Source of the DNA: Brasenia schreberi
Taxonomy: Eukaryota > Streptophyta > Magnoliopsida > Nymphaeales > Cabombaceae
Assembly: GCA_036023115.1 (NCBI GenBank)
Contig: JAYKKT010000089.1
Span: forward strand, 11,789,501-11,853,500
DNA length: 64,000 bases
Reading direction: 5' to 3'
Shown piece after piece: positions 20,754 to 34,259 of this stretch. The notes below the pieces were generated by a model. It did not search any database. It was given only the letters and a program-made list of their open reading frames with translations, and was not told where the DNA came from. Each line of letters starts with the position of its first letter. The first letter of the stretch is position 1. A program made the translations under genes and the position numbers.

Positions 20754-23700
20754 ATGATGTTTGGTGTTGGGGGATCACCGACAATGTGCCCAAACAGCAA
20801 GCGATGTTGGGAGTGGGCTCGTGTTTACATGAGCTACTGTCTTTGTGATTTCAAAGATGGTGCATCGTTTGGTTTGGGAATGCTCAGTGTTGTGAGTTGG
20901 AGCCTTGCAGAGGTTCCTCAAATCATGACCAGTTACAAGATGAAATCGGCGGAGGGCATGTCAATTGCCTTTCTATTGACATGGGTACTTGGGTAAGGAC
21001 TAAAAATGTTTCTCAAGGATTTGTGAAGTCTAAATCTGTACCAGTTAACTTTTGGGAATTGGGATCAAATACATTGTCGATTTCATGCTTTTCAAGACGG
21101 CCGATACCCAGTTGGCAGTTTTGTGATGATAGGCTTGTTTCAAGCACGCATTAAATGGTGCACGTTTTGCAATCTGTTGCTTTTACAAGCTCTAGGTTGT
21201 TCAGCTTTTGTTCTCACAGTGCTTTTATTGTTTTACGTTCAGAGATTTGTTCAACCTTCTCGGGTGTCTGCTGGAGCCAGCTACTGTAAGTTGTTAGTTG
21301 GATCTTAATATTCCTTTTCCTTTTTTTTCGGGCAGGGGGGGGATCCTCTCCTTTCTAAATTGATAAGTACCAACCTTTGATTCAATAGATGCTTGTTTCG
21401 ATATTCATATTCTGGTTAAGAAGCTCCTCATGGTGGAAACTTTTCAAATCGGGAACCTTCTAGTGGGCATACATAGAAATAGAATTCTTAGTGTTAGTGC
21501 TTAATGATATTCTTGTGGATTATGTGACGGGTTGTTTACTTCATGAGTACATGCTATAGTCAGGCTTTTGCTTCTGATTTGAAGAATACTGGTTGCTACC
21601 TGGTTTGTTGCAACTTGGCTTCAATCTAATGCATTATTTTCTTGTGCAGCTCCCTACACAATTTTATATGGCAGTGGTAAGAAATTCAATATTCTAAGTG
21701 GGTTCATTGTCTCCTTATCCGTGAGTTTGTTGAGGAGTTCTAAGCATTTTAACCCTTCTTTTGGGGCTTCTTCTGCAGTTGTACACAGCAACTACACTAG
21801 TCCTGACCTTTCAGACTATGTACTATGGCCACATTTATCATAAACTCAGAGCTCGAAATTCTGGGTTGACTATCAAGGTTAGTGCAGTGTAGCACCCATT
21901 CTTTTCGTTATACTTCCTTTTCTTAACAGAATGTTGCATCTGTTTGCATGTATATGTTTTGAAATCGTTATCAACCAGTCCACCAGCTTAACAATCTACC
22001 CCTGCTCTTTTCAATCCAGGATGAATTTTTCTGGTTTGAAACACTTCGTTTTTAAAATATCTAATTCTTTAAACTATTTTTAATTTTCTATGACTTGCAG
22101 AAGATTTTGAACTCCTTCAAAAACATGCATGTTAACTGAGCCCCAAATGCAACTAAGGCTATTTTTGAAGGTCAGCCTTGCTGGAGAGACTCACATCTCC
22201 AAACCGGTGTTGGTGGAAGGTGGATTAATGCACATTGAAACCTTTTAGTTAAGTCCCTGCTAACAATGTTTTATATGTAGCTTGTCCATAGGCCGTACCT
22301 AGATTTTTGCATGCTTACAGTAGCTTTAAAATGGTTGGCATGGCAATGGAGAAAATTGCTAAAATGATTAGGTTTTCAAGTTACTGTGAAAGTTGACGAT
22401 GGATGTCGACCACTATCCGAGGAAATTCAATACAATATGGCTTGTGCTGTAAACAAGGTCTCATTACGATACATTTTCTTTTGTCGCAATTGACGCCATT
22501 AAAGTGATTTCACTTTTCCCACCTCATTGTCACTGTCTTCTTATATGGGGCTTGGAGGAGGAAATATCCCCAAGAGGACTTGTTACTAAGTTGTGCTTCA
22601 GAAAGAATGAATTTTGTGGATCAAGGAGGTAATGTATTTTGGTTATGATTGTTTCGTTCATGCAATGTATGAAAACTGACTCCTGTTCATGTCTATGTAT
22701 TAAACCAAGTGAAGCCTTTTACATGTTTCAGATAGATGCCAATGAAAAGGAGCACTTAGTGCACGGTTCATGTTTTAAGGAATATACTTTTTGGATGAAT
22801 GGACTTCTGGATATGGAAGAGCTGATTTTATGAGTTGGATGGTGCAGCATGCAAGCCCAACCAGAACCGAAACTAACCTTCTTCCCATCTAGATGGGGTC
22901 AAACCGTCAAAGTGCACCAATTCACATATTCTGAAAAATAATTGTTGGTCTTATATGCAAGCAAGGGAAGCCCATACTCTTTTGCCTTTATGTTTGTTAT
23001 TGTGTGGCTTCCAGTATTTTGTGCTTTTGTTTTAGCATTTTCTTACATTCACTAGGACCGATAAAAGATCTTTCTGACATGTACAAAGTAACCTTGTTTC
23101 TTTAGTTTTCCTTGAACATGTAATCTCTGTATGTTGTAAGGTGATACCTAAGTACACTTGAACATCTAATCTCTGTATGTTGTAAGATAATACATAACTA
23201 CACTAGCACTGTTGGTTGCAGTAGCCGTATGAATTGGTATGTAGTGACTAGGACGTATTTTTAAAATTACCCTTCTCAATGGTCAGGAAAAACAGGGATT
23301 CCTACCCTTTCATGGACACAAATCTAAGAAAGAGCAGATGGATGGCTTCAATCACAGCGAAAAATCAGGAGGCAAGGATAAACAGTTTGTGGTACAAAAT
23401 GACAATGGCCAAAGCTCTCCAATCCCAGTTGCTGCTTCACTCATGACTGGATATGAGTCACCAGGCAGAGATAGATATTACATGTAATGTTCATTTTCCC
23501 TATGAACTGATTGAATATGACATCATTTTGCCTTCCAGAAAATCACAACAGTCAATAACTTATATCTATTAGGAGAACACCGTGCTGCATTAGATGATGA
23601 TGCTTATAAGCCGAGAAGTTTAAACCTGGACTGGTACATAATAAATGAGAGCTAGGTTGTTATTCTCTGCTAAATACATATGTTTGAGGGTAAGCTTTTT

Positions 23701-26700
23701 AAGTTATTAATGTACTGTTAGGTTGTTATTCTAGTATGGGAAAAGGCTTAGTTGTTGTTGTTGTTGTAATGGACTATTAGGTACTAACTGACTTATCTAG
23801 GATTTTTCATTCACGGACACCTTGATTGAGACACTTTTACGGGCTCCTTTATGTGATTCAGGCATTTACATTTTGCATCACAACAACAACAACAACAACA
23901 ACAACTAAGCCTTTTCCCATACTAGACGGGGTCGGCTACATGGATTCTTTGTTTCCACAGATCTCTATCGTGTGCCATGTTAGCAGTTAACTCCCAATAA
24001 GCTAGATCATTCTTTATTGTTTCTTTCCAACACTTTTGTGGTCGTCCTCTACCTCTTTTAATACTTTCCAAATTTAGTTTTTCTAACCTTCTTACAGGTT
24101 CTTCTTTTGATCTTCTTTCTATATGTCCAAACCATCTTAAACGATGTTCTCTCATTTTATCCTCTATTGGTGCCACTCCTAATTTGTTTCTAATAACCTC
24201 ATTATGTATACGGTCTTTTCTTGTATGACCACTCATCCATCTCAACATCTTCATTTCTGTCACAGACATCTTTTGTACATGTTGATGATTAACTGCCCAA
24301 CACTCAGAACCATAAAACATGGTAGGCCTAACTGCTGCTCTATAATATTTACCTTTTAATTTTAATGGTATCTTCTTATCACAAAGAATACCTGATTCTC
24401 CTCTCCAGCATTAATTCTATGTGTAACATCTCCATCAATTCTTCCATCACTTTGAAAAATTGACCCTAGGTATTTAAAACTTTCCTTTTGGGGAATGCAA
24501 TGTGTGCCAATTTTAATTTCTATGTCCTCTGAAGTAGCCAAATGATCAAACTTACATTCCATATATTCTGTCTTTGTTCTACTAAATCGGAGGCCTTTGT
24601 TTTCTAATGTTTCTCTCCATAGTTCCAATTTTCTATTAACTTTTTCCTTAGACTCCTCCACTAATACAATGTCATCTGCAAATAACATACACCAAGGTAC
24701 TTCATCTTGAATATGTTTTGTTAACTCATCCATCACCATTATAAATAAGTATGGACTTAAAGTTGATCCTTGATGTAACCCAATATTAACTTCAAAGAAG
24801 TCTGTCGTTCCTTCATGAGTCCTCACACATGTTTTTGCACCATCATACATGTCTCTTATAAGGTTAATATATGTCAATGGGATACCTCTTTTTCCAAAGT
24901 TCTCCAAAGAACCTCCCTTGGTACCCTATCATAAGCTTTTTCTAGATCAATAAATATCATGTGAAGGTCTTTCTTTTTTGCTCTAAAATGTTCCATAAGA
25001 CGTCTCAAAAGGTGAATCGCTTCAATAGTAGATCTACCTAGCATAAATCCAAATTGGTTCTCTGTTGTACTTGATACTTGTCTTAACCTACGTTCGATAA
25101 TTCTTTCCCATAATTTCATAGTATGACTCATTAACTTGATACCTCGATAATTCGCACAATTTTGAATGTCTCCCTTGTTCTTATATACGGGTATAAGTGT
25201 ACTTGCTCTCCATTCCTCGGGCATCTTTTGGTTTTTCCATATTTCATTAAATAGTCTTGTGAGCCAAGTGATTCCTATTTCTCCTACTATTTTCCAAACT
25301 TCTATAGGAATATTACCTGGTCCTACCGATTTACCACTCTTCATATGTTTAAGAGCCTCTTTGACTTCATTCTTTTGAATACGTCGGTAGAAATTGTGGT
25401 TTATATACTTTTCTGACTTGGCTAAATCTCCTAAACTAATACTAACATCTTTATTTTCATTAAAAAGATTATAAAAATAGTTTTTCCATCTATTTCTTAT
25501 ATCATCATTTGCCACTAGAATTTTTTCATCCTCGTCTTTTATGCATCTAACATAATTAAGATCTTTAGTTTTCTTATCTCTAGCCCTAGCTATCCTAAAA
25601 ATATCTCTTTCACCCTCTTTTGAGTTGAGTTTTTTATATAAGTCCTCCCAAATCTTAGCTTTTGCTTCACTAACGGCCTTTTTTGCTTCCTTCTTTGCTT
25701 TCTTATAAGCTTCTAAAGTTTCACTAGTTTTCTTAGCATAATGTAATTTGTAACATGCCCTCTTTGCCTTGATTTTATTTTGTACTACTTCACTCCACCA
25801 CCAAGCTTCTTTTTGTGCCGGTACACCTCCCTTAGATACCCCTAACACATCTTTCGCCACTTTCCTAATATGTATAGCCATATTGTTCCACATATCACAG
25901 GGTGTGCCAACATAATTCCAAACATCTCCTTGAAGGACTTTCTGTTTAAATATATCTTCTTTCTCGCTTTTGAGGTTCCACCATTTAGTCCGAATAGCTC
26001 GATGCACTCTTTTCTTCTTTGTCCATTTTTTTATTTGTAAATCCATAACTAAAAGTCGATGTTGGGTGGTTAAGCTTTCTCCTGGAATTACCTTACAATC
26101 TTTACAACACGCTCTATCTTTTTTTCTACAAATAAAGTAATCAATTTGTGTTTGTGATAAGCCACTCTTATAAGTAATTAAATGTTCATCTCGTTTTTTG
26201 AAGATTGTATTGACTATAAAGAGATCAAATGACAAAGCAAAATTTAAAATCTCCCTACCTTCCTCGTTTATATCCCCATAACCAAAGTTTCCATGAATCT
26301 CTTGATATCCTAATGCCTCTTTACCGACATGTAAATTTAAATCTCCTCCTAAACAAATCATCTCCCTTTGTGGAATCTTTTGAAACACCTTATCTAACTC
26401 TTCCCAAAAAACTGTCTTTATACTATCTTCTAGTCCTACTTGGGGTGCGTAAGCACAAACTATATTCAAAACCTCTACTCCTAACACTAATTTCAATGTC
26501 ATGATTCGGTCACCATATCGTTGTATGTCTACTACACTCTCCTTTAAATCTTTATTTATGATAATACCAACTCCGTTTCGGGTCTTTTCTTTACCTGAGT
26601 ACTATAATTTAAAACCTGTATCCTCTATCTCCTTTGCTTTTTCTCCAACCCATTTTGTCTCTTGTAAACATAGAATATGAATCTTTCTCCGAATCATAGT

Positions 26701-29700
26701 ATCTACCACCTCCATTAGCTTACCCGATAATGTTCCGATATTCCAAGAACCAATACGAATCTTATTATCTAGGACTAGCTTCCTTACCCCCCGCATCCGT
26801 CCATAATCAAAATGCGGAGACCCTCTTTGAAAATTTTTCACTACATTCGGGCGGCAATGTAGCGGGACTAACTTCTTTACCCACACCCGTCCATGATGTG
26901 AGAACCCTCTCTGCAATTGATTCACTACATTCGGGCGAAAATGTAATGGCCCTTGCTTACTTCTTACTGCATTCGGGCTCTGCAGCACGTCGCTAGGCGG
27001 GGACGCCCCAAAGCAATACTCATAATTTTTGTAATCCATGTTGTAGAAATCCGACGAAGTTTTACGCTGGCTGTCGGAAGCCTAACACAACCCTCCTCCT
27101 TTATCCGGGCTTGAGACCGGCAATGCAAGGGTGATCCCTTACATGGGCGGAGTTGATTTACATTCTGCATCACATCCACAGAAATTCTGTTTTAAGGTTG
27201 TGGCACATAGTCCCATTAAAGAGAGATGATGAGATAATCAGCTTTGGCATGGTATCCAGCACTTCGAATGATTCACTGCCTACATTTAGAAACTGAGCTC
27301 CACTTTAGCTTTTAACCAATTAAAGAATAGGTCCTGCTAGTAAACTTTATAGTACAATGCCTTAGTGTGAGGTAAGACACATTTTCTTTTCAGAAAAGAT
27401 TCTACTAACTTGAATGATTTTGGCTCCTTGAGGTTGTTGATTCATAAGCTGGCCTGATCACAAGTACTGAGCTGGCTTTTGATCAACTTAAGTCCATAGC
27501 TCTCTCGAGTACTAGCAACTTCAACCTATTCATGCTAAATAACTCTCATTGCATGATGGAGGGATATGGAGATTTGATATCAAGTTCGTTGTGTATGTTA
27601 TTTTCACACACGTGCACAGAGACAGATGTGTAAATATTATAGATGATTATGCCCTAACCATGACTATATGCTATATATACAAAATCAGAAAGAAAAAAAA
27701 CTTCAAAGTGATGAGAAAGTGTAAGTAAAGCAAGTGGAGTCTAGACAATTAATTTTCCTGGTTCTCTGATTCAACTCCACGTTGGAGTTGCACTATATTT
27801 GACCTTCGGGGTTCATCTATGTGATTTTCTATTGAAGCCAGTCAAGTTTCTGCCTTGTTTCAACATGACATCGGCTGGTTTTCCCAAGGTACTCTGCACC
27901 TCTTCGAATCTTTTTGCGTAGATGCCTATAAGTGTACCAACAAACGACCTATATAAGTTGGTGAAACCATGTACCGGCCTATCATTTTGCATTGTATTGA
28001 TATTTTTAACTTCATTAATTTGGTTTTACATATCATCTGCATTCCCTTTGAATTTTCACTGTACCTTCCAGTTCTGCGAGATCATTGGCAAGTAGCCCCA
28101 CTCCTATGGCAGGATCATACTTGTATCAGCGGATCTATGGAAAAAGAACACATGGCTCTAGTCTTGATCATGCTCCTGAGGAGGAACCATTTCTAGACAG
28201 TATCATCACTGCACAATCTGCACCACCAAGCACCAAGAACATGCTCTGTGTGGTATGTGAATCGTGCCTAGCATGTGATTTCAATATTATTAATTTAAAT
28301 TTCGTTAAACTTATTTGTTAACAGAAAATGTTATTCTGTTTTTAGGCGTCTGTGGTGACATTCTTCATTTGTAGTTTTGGGTTCCAAATATCAGCTTCTG
28401 ATATTTCCTACACTTCTCCCAGTGGTGGCGGTACTATCATACCAATAGGGCGGAACCTTTTACAGGTATCATAATCTTTTTTCTTTTGACAGATTACAGG
28501 TTCGTGGTTATTCCATAATTAAGAATTTAGAATGGCATATATATGCAGAAGCTATTCGCTTCCCGTCAATCAGCTTTTAGTTGAACCTGCTATTAACGTG
28601 CTGCTTCCTGAAGGTGGTGCATTACAACCGTGACGCACAAACATTTATAGCATCCGCTATGATAAATGAATGTTTATGAGGATCTGCTTTTCTTGTTCAT
28701 TCTTTTTTATACAGAATGTGGATTTAAAGTCAAATGGGAGTAGCGGAAGCAGCTTCTTTGGAAATTATCTTGGTTGGGCGATGGCTGTGATTTACATGGG
28801 TGGAAGACTTCCACAGATTTGCTTAAATGTAAGTCGGTGTTAGAAAATTGTTTTTTACGCACCTTCTCGATAGGGAATCCAACACAATACTGTAATTTAG
28901 TCAAAGTATATAAAATATACTATTTCATTTCGTACCAATGATTGACAATGAAGCAGATATTCTCAGTTGATGTATTAGTGAGTACAGCAGAAGTATTTTC
29001 TGGTTTGACAAACAAAAGAAAATATGAGCATGTTGCATCTTGAATTCAATAAACAGTTTAATTGTTGCATTGTTTTCACTAGTAGCACTATCCTATTTCT
29101 TTTGTTACGCCTTGATAACTTATTGGCAGATTCCTTTCTAATTTGGCAGATCAAGAGGGGGACTGTCGAGGTAAATGACCACCTATTTTGTTTGATTTTT
29201 GCTGGTGTTTTTCTTTGATCACTTTCATATTGTTCTGTTTGCTACTCGTGTAATGCGCAACTACTGATAATTGCACCAGTAGATGATGATGCGGCTATCG
29301 TCATTGTTTCTTTCTCTTAACATTGTGTGGCTGCTATGTAGGGTTTAAGCCCATTGATGTTCTTATTTGCTTTGGTTGGGAACTCGACGTATGTGGCAAG
29401 GTAATTATATCCTTTACAATTTCTTTTTCTTTCTGAATTCGGTTTGTTAATCTTCTCGACAAGTCTTCCGCTTGAGCCTACCAGTTCTGGAGAGAAACAA
29501 CTAGTCTCTTTTCCTTGAGTTAACCAATATTATTTGTGCAGTATACTCGTCAGCAGCACAGAATGGTCTAAAATAAAACCAAACTTGCCATGGCTGGTTG
29601 ATGCGGCAGCGTGCGTCGTCTTGGATTCTTTTGTATCCTTCGATATCAATCCTTGGACAGCTTACATCTATACTACCTTCCTTGATTGTTTTATGACAGG

Positions 29701-29801
29701 ATTCTATTCCTTAACATACACAGATCATTGTGCAGTTCATCTATTATTCTGGATCGAGAAGGAAGGAACATGACAACAATGATTATTATCTTAAAGTTTA
29801 G
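20754..29801 (+). CDS. PQ-loop vacuolar amino-acid transporter (YPQ1/PQLC2-like), twelve coding exons
   Basis: Exons: 20754-20992, 21243-21285, 21650-21676, 21779-21877, 23287-23483, 28072-28252, 28346-28465, 28715-28828, 29150-29170, 29342-29400, 29542-29632, 29724-29801. They total 1269 nt (422 aa), all junctions in phase. The protein has the two PQ-loop motifs that define the family: [10 protein letters not shown] (PQ at residues 55-56) and [10 protein letters not shown] (335-336), each within hydrophobic helices, and [20 protein letters not shown] after the first. Residues about 137-262 form a long polar loop between the two halves. Family members export cationic amino acids from the vacuole or lysosome; substrate here is inferred. 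The last exon starts at 29724, giving IIVQFIYYS, rather than at the later AG. Intron 5 (4.6 kb) contains a 43-bp and a full-length LINE insertion. ATGATG at 20754/20757 leaves a one-codon start ambiguity. Confidence 0.88.
23724..23766 (+). mobile_element. 43-bp 5'-truncated RTE LINE insertion in intron 5
   Basis: The insert is the LINE 3' terminus (CTAGTATGGGAAAAGGCTTA plus TTG repeats) with a few extra 5' bases. A 16-bp imperfect duplication flanks it, 23708-23723 and 23767-23782, 14 of 16 identical. It lies 115 bp from the end of the full-length LINE in the same intron, in the opposite orientation. Confidence 0.7.
23881..27155 (-). mobile_element. Full-length RTE-clade LINE, antisense in intron 5 of the PQ-loop gene
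   Basis: An element of about 3.27 kb whose 3' end is a (TTG)n tail (CAACAACAAC on the + strand at 23881). It is flanked by an 18-bp duplication, 23864-23881 and 27156-27173, with one mismatch. RTE elements are about this length, with a single APE-endonuclease plus reverse-transcriptase ORF and a short simple-repeat tail, as here. It lies antisense to the host gene and wholly within a 4.6-kb intron. Its 5' end, near 27120-27155, is the reference for the 5' part of the derivative at 13934. Confidence 0.9.
23922..27039 (-). pseudogene. RTE LINE ORF (endonuclease-reverse transcriptase), disabled
   Basis: Endonuclease blocks in order: [36 protein letters not shown] and TQIDYF, ending [11 protein letters not shown]. 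Reverse transcriptase blocks: [13 protein letters not shown] (motif A), [13 protein letters not shown] (B) and MLFADDIVL (catalytic FADD, C). The C-terminus carries [20 protein letters not shown]. Three lesions are visible. A TGG-to-TAG stop lies at 26602-26604. A one-base loss in a T run near 24888 shifts frame just after [12 protein letters not shown] 13-bp deletion near 24406, judged against the second copy, shifts frame near the C-terminus. A 542-codon frame (24874-26502) remains open. Confidence 0.88.
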
Positions 29802-31190
29802 TTTCAGGTGTTGATCTTGAGCAACAATTTGTAGTTGGTAGTACGTGACAATGATCTACATGACGGCAATTAGTTTGTGTTTGAGTTTTACGTCCAGCCC
29901 GTGTTCAAATAGCAGAGGAATCAGCTGACGCCTGGAGGATGTAGTTTGCTGAACAAAGTTTTTGGAATGCTGTGAATCTGGAATTGACAAATAGATTTTA
30001 TTGTTTATTCATTAGTGAGTACTACTTTACAGTAACTGGGACTTGTTCTGATCAAGATGATCGTTCAAGTTTTACAAAAAATGAGCATTTTTCCCAAGAC
30101 ATACACAATATTTTGCAAAATATAGCGTACCTTGGTACCAATAATATTTGAGCATAACAATAGAATCTGTGTTTGTTTGTTTGTTTGTTTTGTGTGTGTT
30201 TCAGACACGTACTAAGATGCAGAGGCATTTGATCCAGTTCATCAGATTCACGGTGGGTCAACACACCTTGCACAATGAGAGATAAGGTTAACAGCTGCAA
30301 TGGAGTAAATTGCAGAACCTGAACCGAATTCGATTATTGATTCTCTATTTCGTTTTGGATGCCAAGTATGATTTAATTTTTTGCAGAACCTGAACCGAAT
30401 TCGATTATTGATTCTCTATCTCTTTTTCGGTTTTCCAACATACCCGCCCACCATCGTGAAAGATGACAAGCCCAAAAAACTCTCTCTCTAATATCCTTGG
30501 CATTGTTACATGCTTGTTATATCTCTATAAATTTCAACGATCTAGTGAAGAAGATTGATACTGAGATTAAAGATATCCAATTAAAAAGATCCAATGAGGA
30601 TTGCTGAGGTTAAAAAGCAAGAAAGTGAATCAATTATAACATATAAAAAGTACATATATATTTTTTCATTTTAAGCATCCATCTTCTAACAAGGATACAC
30701 ATATATATATGAGAGAGAAAAAGAGCATAGTTCATATACACACTCATTTATGTTAAAATCTTCTTAAAAATCTTAATGGTGTGATCTTCAAAATCAGTGG
30801 TTGAGATTTTTAAAGAAAAAAGTTACATAGTACTAGGTGGACTGCAAAAAAAATATCATATTTACTTTTAAAATCTAACTTTCAGTCCTTGATCGATCAA
30901 AAGGTTGAAATCTTTAATTGAGTATTGATAGGTGTGCACATTTACCATGTTCTCTTTATTCTATATTTGAAAAAGTAAGTTGAGAGTTATTTATAAATTG
31001 AGTAATATAGACCTGTTTGCAAGATACTTATAGCCTTCGTAGCAACTTTTTTAGCACATATATCTTGTCGTCATTATTGTTCCCCAAAACAAGTTAATGC
31101 ATGGAAGTGTCGATTACAAATACAAGTGAGAGCCCTGCCAGGAAGAGCAATAGATCACCTGACTGGGAGTTTGGCTCACAAAGTTAACAT
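29802..31190. other. PQ-loop gene 3' region and intergenic DNA
   Basis: The beginning is the 3'-UTR of the transporter gene. A (TGTT)n tract lies at about 30174-30192. A block of about 40 bp (TTGCAGAACCTGAACCGAAT, continuing into CGATTATTGATTC) occurs twice, near 30311 and 30383, a small local duplication. No gene is visible. Confidence 0.45.
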
Positions 31191-32149
31191 AATTGTTATC
31201 TGCATACCCAAATCTATGTACCCACACCTCCTTTTTTTTCCCGTATTTTCAAAAAATAACCTTGTTATTTTTCAAAATTTACCATGATACCTTGATCACC
31301 ATCCGGACTCTCTCTTCTCACATCCACCTTCCATTGTCCCACACGTCCTATTCCAGTAACCCACATCTACAAGCTCAGCTCCAGTGACTTCATTGCCTTC
31401 TCTCATAACTAGACAATACACAAACAACGCGTTGGATCTGGTTGGAAAGAAGGAGAAGGAGAAAAAAGAAGAAATAAGAAGAGAAATAAGAAAAAGAAGG
31501 GAAAAAGAATAAAATGATTGATTTGAAGAGGGATTTGGTGATTTTTAAAGGTACATGATTGATTTGGTATTTTTTGCCTTTTTGTGAATGTATCTATGTA
31601 TTTTTTTATGACTTAATGTTGTCGAGCTCCTGATTGGAGATGCGGCCCCTGTAATGCCTCCCTTATTACAAAGGAGACATAAATGTGATAGTGTCGCATC
31701 TCTCCTCATGTAGGAGATGTGATATGTCACGTCTCCTCATAGTTCATATATTATATAATATACACTCACATTTACGATGCACTCATTATTCTTTTTCAAC
31801 TACAGTACGGTACGTAGGGTATCAATAGAAGGGCATAGTATTACTTTATCAACTAGAAAACGTAATGCGCTAACTTGTAGAGAATGATCACGAAGATGAC
31901 ACTAGTAGAAAATGAAGAGATTTTCATAGATATATAGAATTATCATCGTAATGATGAATATGATCTTTCAAAATATCATGATGATATAGATAGTGTAGAG
32001 ACTGAGATGCATATTAGAGAGAGTGATGGTGATGGAGGTCATGATATTTCAAGGTTACTCCTTAGATTTAACAAAACTGCCAATTTTAGTTAATTATATA
32101 TTTAAATGCAATACTCACAAATCCAACTGACTACATAAGTATAGACGAT
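31191..32149. other. Intergenic, unclassified repeat-like DNA
   Basis: The stretch starting near 31193 (CATACCC...TACCCACACC) shares its layout with 33640-34190: a CATACCC opening, then a purine-rich tract and 'GAGACGT..GTCTC'-like words. Both may belong to one unclassified repeat. No coding sequence is supported. Confidence 0.3.
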
Positions 32150-32365
32150 CAAAAGAGGGGATATGAGGTCCATTAATTGTGATATTGGAGAGAGAAATTG
32201 GTTGCTTGGATATGGAGAATTGTTGATGAGGTTATAGATCATGTATTATTGAATGCTTTTATCGAGTATTGGGACCAGATACAAATTGCTTCTATATGTC
32301 ATGTGATAAGATGACTATCACCCTTCACAATGTCTATAAAATACTTAGATCTTTCGATTGATGGT
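32150..32365 (+). pseudogene. Plant mobile domain (PMD) fragment
   Basis: After a frameshift, the stretch around 32225-32350 reads LLNAFIEYW, then GPDTNCFYMSC, then DKMTITLHNVYKILR. This matches the core of the plant mobile domain, commonly (E)RWxPxTNTFHL..GEMTxTLEDVxxLLGL. A plausible donor (GATGGTAAG) follows at about 32363. PMDs occur in MAIN-like host proteins and in transposons. Neighbouring transposon debris favours the latter. Only this exon-like piece is preserved. Confidence 0.55.
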
Positions 32366-34259
32366 AAGTTTTTTTCTTTAACATAAGAGACAATGGTTTG
32401 AAGTTAGGAAAACATTTTGAGTAATATATTGTAGATGAGTACTAATAAAGTTATATTAGAAATTAAGTTCGAATCAATTAAATTTGAGGCACTCTAAATC
32501 TATATCAGGAGTAAGAGACTCACATCAGGAAAGAAAACTATATTATATTTATTGTATCAGCTTGATTGTATATTATATTAGGATAAGTCTAGAGACAGAG
32601 TGTTACTTTAAATCGTGCAACTATTGACTTACAATGTTTGGAAGAATTGGTAGCCATGCTTGGATGCAAATTTCTACTTTACATTATATATATGTAAGAC
32701 ATTTGTAATGAATGCTATTTTGGTTTGACTAGTTTTCAACCCTAATATCGTTAAACAAATAAATAAATTATTATAATTGGATTAAAGTAATAAGTCCATA
32801 AATTGAAATAATAAGTTTATTTACAAATTGCAAATATAATATAAATATCATCCTCAAAATCATGTATAATGTCATTGCTTGGTCCTATCATTTGCATATA
32901 CATAGCAATATGTGTAAAGAACCTAATTCATGATGCCTTCATGTTGGTAACATTAGCAAGATAGAAAAACAAGCAATATTTAAGAGCTATCAGCCATATA
33001 CATGTACAAAAATATACAAGAAAAGATAAATAATAAAATAAGATATAATAAATGTTTAAATAAATTCTATCTAATAAAGAGATAATATCGTTACCACAAG
33101 AAAATATCATGTTAAATCATAATAATACATACACCACATATCACTTACAAGCAATTGAATCATGATAGCGCATCTATCTAATAAATTAGGTGTTCTAGGA
33201 TTCACCTCAACACCTAAAAATAATTATTTTCCTTCTCTATGTAGGAAACATAAAGAAAGACATCTTATACTTACAAATTACATAGTATATACAAGCGTTA
33301 CTTATACTTAAGATTGGAAGCAATATTAAAAATATAAAAAGCTCGTATATGTTTGTCTTATATATACTATCAAACTTTAATACTTAATAAATGCATGCAA
33401 TAGTTTCATTTGACGAAGATGTACAATGTTCATATTTGGAATCTTATGATACGTATGATACTATTGAGAGTTTAAATAATACAATAGTTGCAAAACAATT
33501 TGGCAACTTCTTTGTTCCTTCATAATAAATATGTATTATCGCACTAATATTTGACTCATCAACTCCCTTTAAATGCATCAAAATATTGAAAATATGCTTA
33601 TTTTGTAATGACTTTTTTGTAGTAGATAAATATAAGAGATTACTATCGGCATACCCTTTTACTATCCACACACCCTATATTTTTAAAATAACCAAATTAT
33701 CCCACAATAATTTCTCTCTCCTTTTCATATCTAATTCTAACGATTTCTTCTTTTTACTCCAACAAGTTGCATTTTGTCCGTTGAGAGCTATTGTTGCTTC
33801 CTTTCCGATCAACGAGTACTAATTATTTTCTTACAAACCTCATTGAAATCAAACAAAATAAGAAATAAGAAAAAGGAAAAGAATGTGACGATTAATCCGA
33901 CCGATTTTCAAATTTTTCTTAGATTTGAAAGGTTATAGTTCTTATTAATATCTTCATATTTTTGTAGATTTGTCTTGTTTATTGATTTTTCTCCAAGTTT
34001 GGAAAATGCTTTATGGTTTTGGGTCAAAGGATTTACTCATTAAAATTTCGCTTCAAAATGCGACACAAACCTGTTTCTCTCCACAGAGAGACGTGCATGG
34101 GTCATGTCTCTCTTTAAGGATGAGACGTCCATGTCCCACATCTCTCTTTGATGTGTCATCAATTGAACCATCTGTTGTTATATGTTATGCTTGGAACCTT
34201 ATACCCATGTACATATTTCAAAATAGTAAACAACTAGAGTAAAAACATTTACAATGTAA
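32366..34259. other. Intergenic, no gene recognised
   Basis: A+T-rich DNA between two transposase-type relics. It may include old intron or non-coding parts of those elements. No open frame here has recognisable content. Confidence 0.35.

Noticed and set aside
22639..22833. Possible extra exon in intron 4 of the PQ-loop gene
   Set aside because: Joining exon 4 to 23287 directly keeps phase and protein continuity. This frame lacks family sequence.
31191..34190. A single Mutator element with terminal repeats at 31193 and 33640
   Set aside because: The two similar stretches are in the same orientation, not inverted, and the similarity is only in layout and short words.
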